Source: Methanobacteriota archaeon
GTDB lineage: Archaea; Thermoplasmatota; DTKX01; GCA-020343715
Reading direction: 5' to 3'
Assembly (NCBI GenBank): GCA_030594725.1
Contig: JAUVEQ010000032.1
Span: forward strand, 1-13,270
Length of the DNA: 13,270 bases
A model generated the notes under the pieces. That model saw only the letters and a list, made by a program, of their open reading frames with translations, was not told the origin of the DNA and did not search any database. Position numbers and translations under genes: made by a program. The first letter of the stretch is position 1. Each line of letters starts with the position of its first letter. This document shows positions 12,401 through 13,270 of this stretch, piece by piece.

Positions 12401-13270
12401 ACTTGACTATCCTGTTGTTTCCGGTATCCGCCACGTAGACGTTACCGTCACCGTCGACGGCAATTCCCCGAGGGGTGATCAATTTACCAGCGGATGTACC
12501 GCTCCCGTCCCACTTCTTGATGAAGGTCCCGTTCTCATAGTACTTTTCGACGCACCACAACTCCATGTCTATGGTGAAGATATTCCCTTCACTGTCCACT
12601 GCCACGTCAACAGGACTTGACAGTGTACCGTTGATCCTATCGAACTTCATCTCCATGAGCAGGGTACCATTGGTGTCGAACTTCCTCAACCGACCCTCGT
12701 TGCTAACTACGTCACATATGTAGAGATGACCGTCGGAGTCCATGGTGATCCCTTTTGGATCGACCACGCCTTCGGTCGAATCCCATTCATCGACCTCCAC
12801 ACCGTTCGAGTTGTACTTGCGGAGATAACCATTGGCCCAACCGTCACTGTAAGTGACGTATATGTAGCCATCCGCGTCAACGACGATGTCAGAACCGTAT
12901 AAGCGACCCGTGCCGAAGGTCCGCTTCCATGCGTACTCCGAGATGGTGTAGCCGGTCATCCTGTCCAGCATCCCGTCACCGTCGGTGTCGTTCGTGCGTG
13001 GGTTGAGGAGGCATCTCCACTCGTAGTAGTCGTCCAGGGCGTCGCCGTCGGTGTTGTTGGTGGCGTAGTCGGCGTTGATGTTCCAGTGGAACTCGGTCCC
13101 GAAGTAGTCGAAGGTGATCACCCAACCGGAGTACTCCAGGTAGTCCGTCAGGCCGTCCCCGTCCGAGTCCGGGTTGGTCAGGTTGAGGCCCCAGATGTGC
13201 TCGTACCTGTCGTCCAGACCGTCACCGTCGGTGTCGTACCTCCAGGGATCGCCACCCGCGTCCTTCTCGT
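9438..13270 (-). CDS. Giant membrane-anchored surface protein: TSP3 - NHL propeller - TSP3 array - PKD - TM - acidic tail (5' end outside window)
   Basis: The C-terminal 1276 residues of a protein whose start lies beyond 13270; an internal GTG at 13121 is not the real start. Domains, numbered from the first full codon at 13268: four thrombospondin-type-3 calcium repeats (DxDxDGxxD, about 13-105); an NHL beta-propeller with five clear blades and one weak one (about 110-345; for example TPRGIAVDGDGNVYVADT); eleven more TSP3 repeats (about 400-655); a Rossmann-like region starting DIILVFDASSAAYDF; a beta region with ALYWHDEDASDWVRV and HLSTFGIAG; a PKD domain (about 959-1052); a carboxypeptidase-regulatory-like domain; a Pro/Asp linker; one membrane segment (about 1148-1172) followed by RRRGK; and a 100-residue acidic, low-complexity cytoplasmic tail. 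Ca2+-stiffened adhesin or S-layer-associated function is inferred. Its stop is 54 bases from the tnpB stop. Confidence 0.85.
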   Translation of the reverse strand, partial: EKDAGGDPWRYDTDGDGLDDRYEHIWGLNLTNPDSDGDGLTDYLEYSGWVITFDYFGTEFHWNINADYATNNTDGDALDDYYEWRCLLNPRTNDTDGDGMLDRMTGYTISEYAWKRTFGTGRLYGSDIVVDADGYIYVTYSDGWANGYLRKYNSNGVEVDEWDSTEGVVDPKGITMDSDGHLYICDVVSNEGRLRKFDTNGTLLMEMKFDRINGTLSSPVDVAVDSEGNIFTIDMELWCVEKYYENGTFIKKWDGSGTSAGKLITPRGIAVDGDGNVYVADTGNNRIVKFDSEGTFLRTWGRQGTGLKQFLGPVDIEVDVNGDLHVVEWGGESGPVRVQKFDIYGNYLANYTSSSINDPYECVGLGLSNASMWLVDATPSRSGVREYYHNTTFVPADPVTGIPDLDGDGLLNTVEEAGWQITVTNDTGEYSFNVTSEPIVVDTDEDGLNDTQEHGLGSNPRSPDTDGDGIPDPEEDDLGLNLTHYDSDDDGLADGMELIFKSDPLKWDTDGDGLSDHMEFLLGTDPNSRDTDGDGLEDHDEVNFTSDPIDPDSDDDFMFDSVEEEMGTLPNETDSDHDGIMDGFELLFNTTPTNGDCDGDGLTDGFEVSSRMNPNSNDTDGDGMLDGVEIDLGLNPRNEDSDGDGILDDLDNDHELTLGEDIILVFDASSAAYDFYDNLREETGVTVVTPAELLSTHTGARYIVIVGPPDGEDGTAGALVNDLLDDSGEVLANMLASDANRMAVRYSHWTGEQTIVLVSTPYPSDHIRVLGILKSMSMSVSEGAISVEYHNARACFKLDDMNTVQNTDATVWAKLDDMYTFSVDMELLDDETVGHEMSNQTGLEADEEAVGKYIRITVSEEAGVEGALFEIFYTEAELDRTDDGDAADIEDIDETTLALYWHDEDASDWVRVTEDLDWVNRTGLNTTDIELYGKQYAGRLWAEVFHLSTFGIAGRSLQVFPTVAKAGEDVVGISGDTISFDGSASSGNGLIVTYTWTFTYDDTLVTMSEAFPTFTFETPGEYVVTLEVTDFQDHTATDTITITILEKPPWTLDLGPVKNEDGAVLENVQINMTIGEEVFTATTDAEGMAHIDLLEIHVGQDVSVSVELEGYEPLSYQTRIDAEGRLVQGPAPLVKESVPPPPDDDDGRLLMGLVVVIIVVLIILVIASYLGVFTRRRGKDADDEGLEEADQLEPASPEADPEEDLDDLLDELDRGNGVEEEPAIEAGPPASQKPKTSSEGMVRKDIDEDTISRSEATGDEVIEREPEPEGTETDDD
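11313..12072 (-). repeat. Array of about 11 TSP3-coding repeats (about 63-72 bp each)
   Basis: On the plus strand a variant of CCGTCCCCGTCGGTGTC recurs about every 63-72 bases. It encodes the Ca2+-binding loop D-x-D-x-D-G-x-x-D in minus-strand translation. A second group of four repeats lies at about 12960-13235. The copies differ at the DNA level, so the array is old or diversified rather than freshly amplified. Confidence 0.75.

Noticed and set aside
9438..13121. GTG at 13121 as the start of the giant surface protein
   Set aside because: The frame stays open to the window edge and encodes two further TSP3 repeats upstream. There is no signal peptide after the GTG.

Overview
The window looks like a chromosomal segment of an archaeon, most likely a moderately GC-rich member of the Thermoplasmatota (Euryarchaeota in the older sense). 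The evidence is an archaeal-type PheT, archaeal TATA boxes 25-40 bases before most starts (several genes look leaderless), a tRNA-Ser with an encoded CCA end, and Asp-, Asn- and Thr-rich secreted proteins. These include a huge thrombospondin-type-3/NHL/PKD surface protein and a DUF4382 protein. The exact lineage cannot be fixed from the sequence alone.

Layout, left to right. Bases 1-62 (-) hold the first 20 codons of a SixA-like phosphohistidine phosphatase. Bases 70-795 (-) encode a secreted protein that seems to end early. Bases 987-2129 (-) encode an acyl-CoA dehydrogenase, divergent from pheT (2284-3930, +). PheT overlaps tail to tail with a dihydrolipoamide dehydrogenase-like flavoprotein (3920-5344, -). 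Next come tRNA-Ser(GCU) (5475-5561, +), a secreted double-DUF4382 protein (5642-6661, +), a small VOC/glyoxalase-fold protein (6729-7067, -), a 61-residue CxxC-x17-CxxC zinc-ribbon protein (7256-7441, +), a 271-base gene-free stretch with nested inverted repeats, a bacteriohemerythrin (7713-8135, -), a TnpB-family RNA-guided nuclease (8301-9383, +) and the C-terminal 1276 residues of a giant membrane-anchored surface protein (9438-13270, -).

Strand changes at nearly every gene from 2130 onward, and most genes have a recognisable promoter of their own, so this is mostly single-gene transcription rather than operons. The genes do not form one pathway. Loose themes are translation (PheT, tRNA-Ser), redox and oxygen or lipid metabolism (acyl-CoA dehydrogenase, disulfide oxidoreductase, hemerythrin) and the cell surface (three secreted proteins).

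The two most interesting signals are non-coding. The first is a 13-bp bulged inverted repeat spanning the 3' end of tnpB and the gap after it, with a second hairpin competing for the same left arm; it is a candidate for the TnpB guide-RNA (omega RNA) scaffold. The TnpB itself lacks the usual RuvC-II glutamate and carries a Glu at a possible replacement position. The second is a set of nested, mutually exclusive inverted repeats at 7499-7603 in the only sizeable gene-free stretch.
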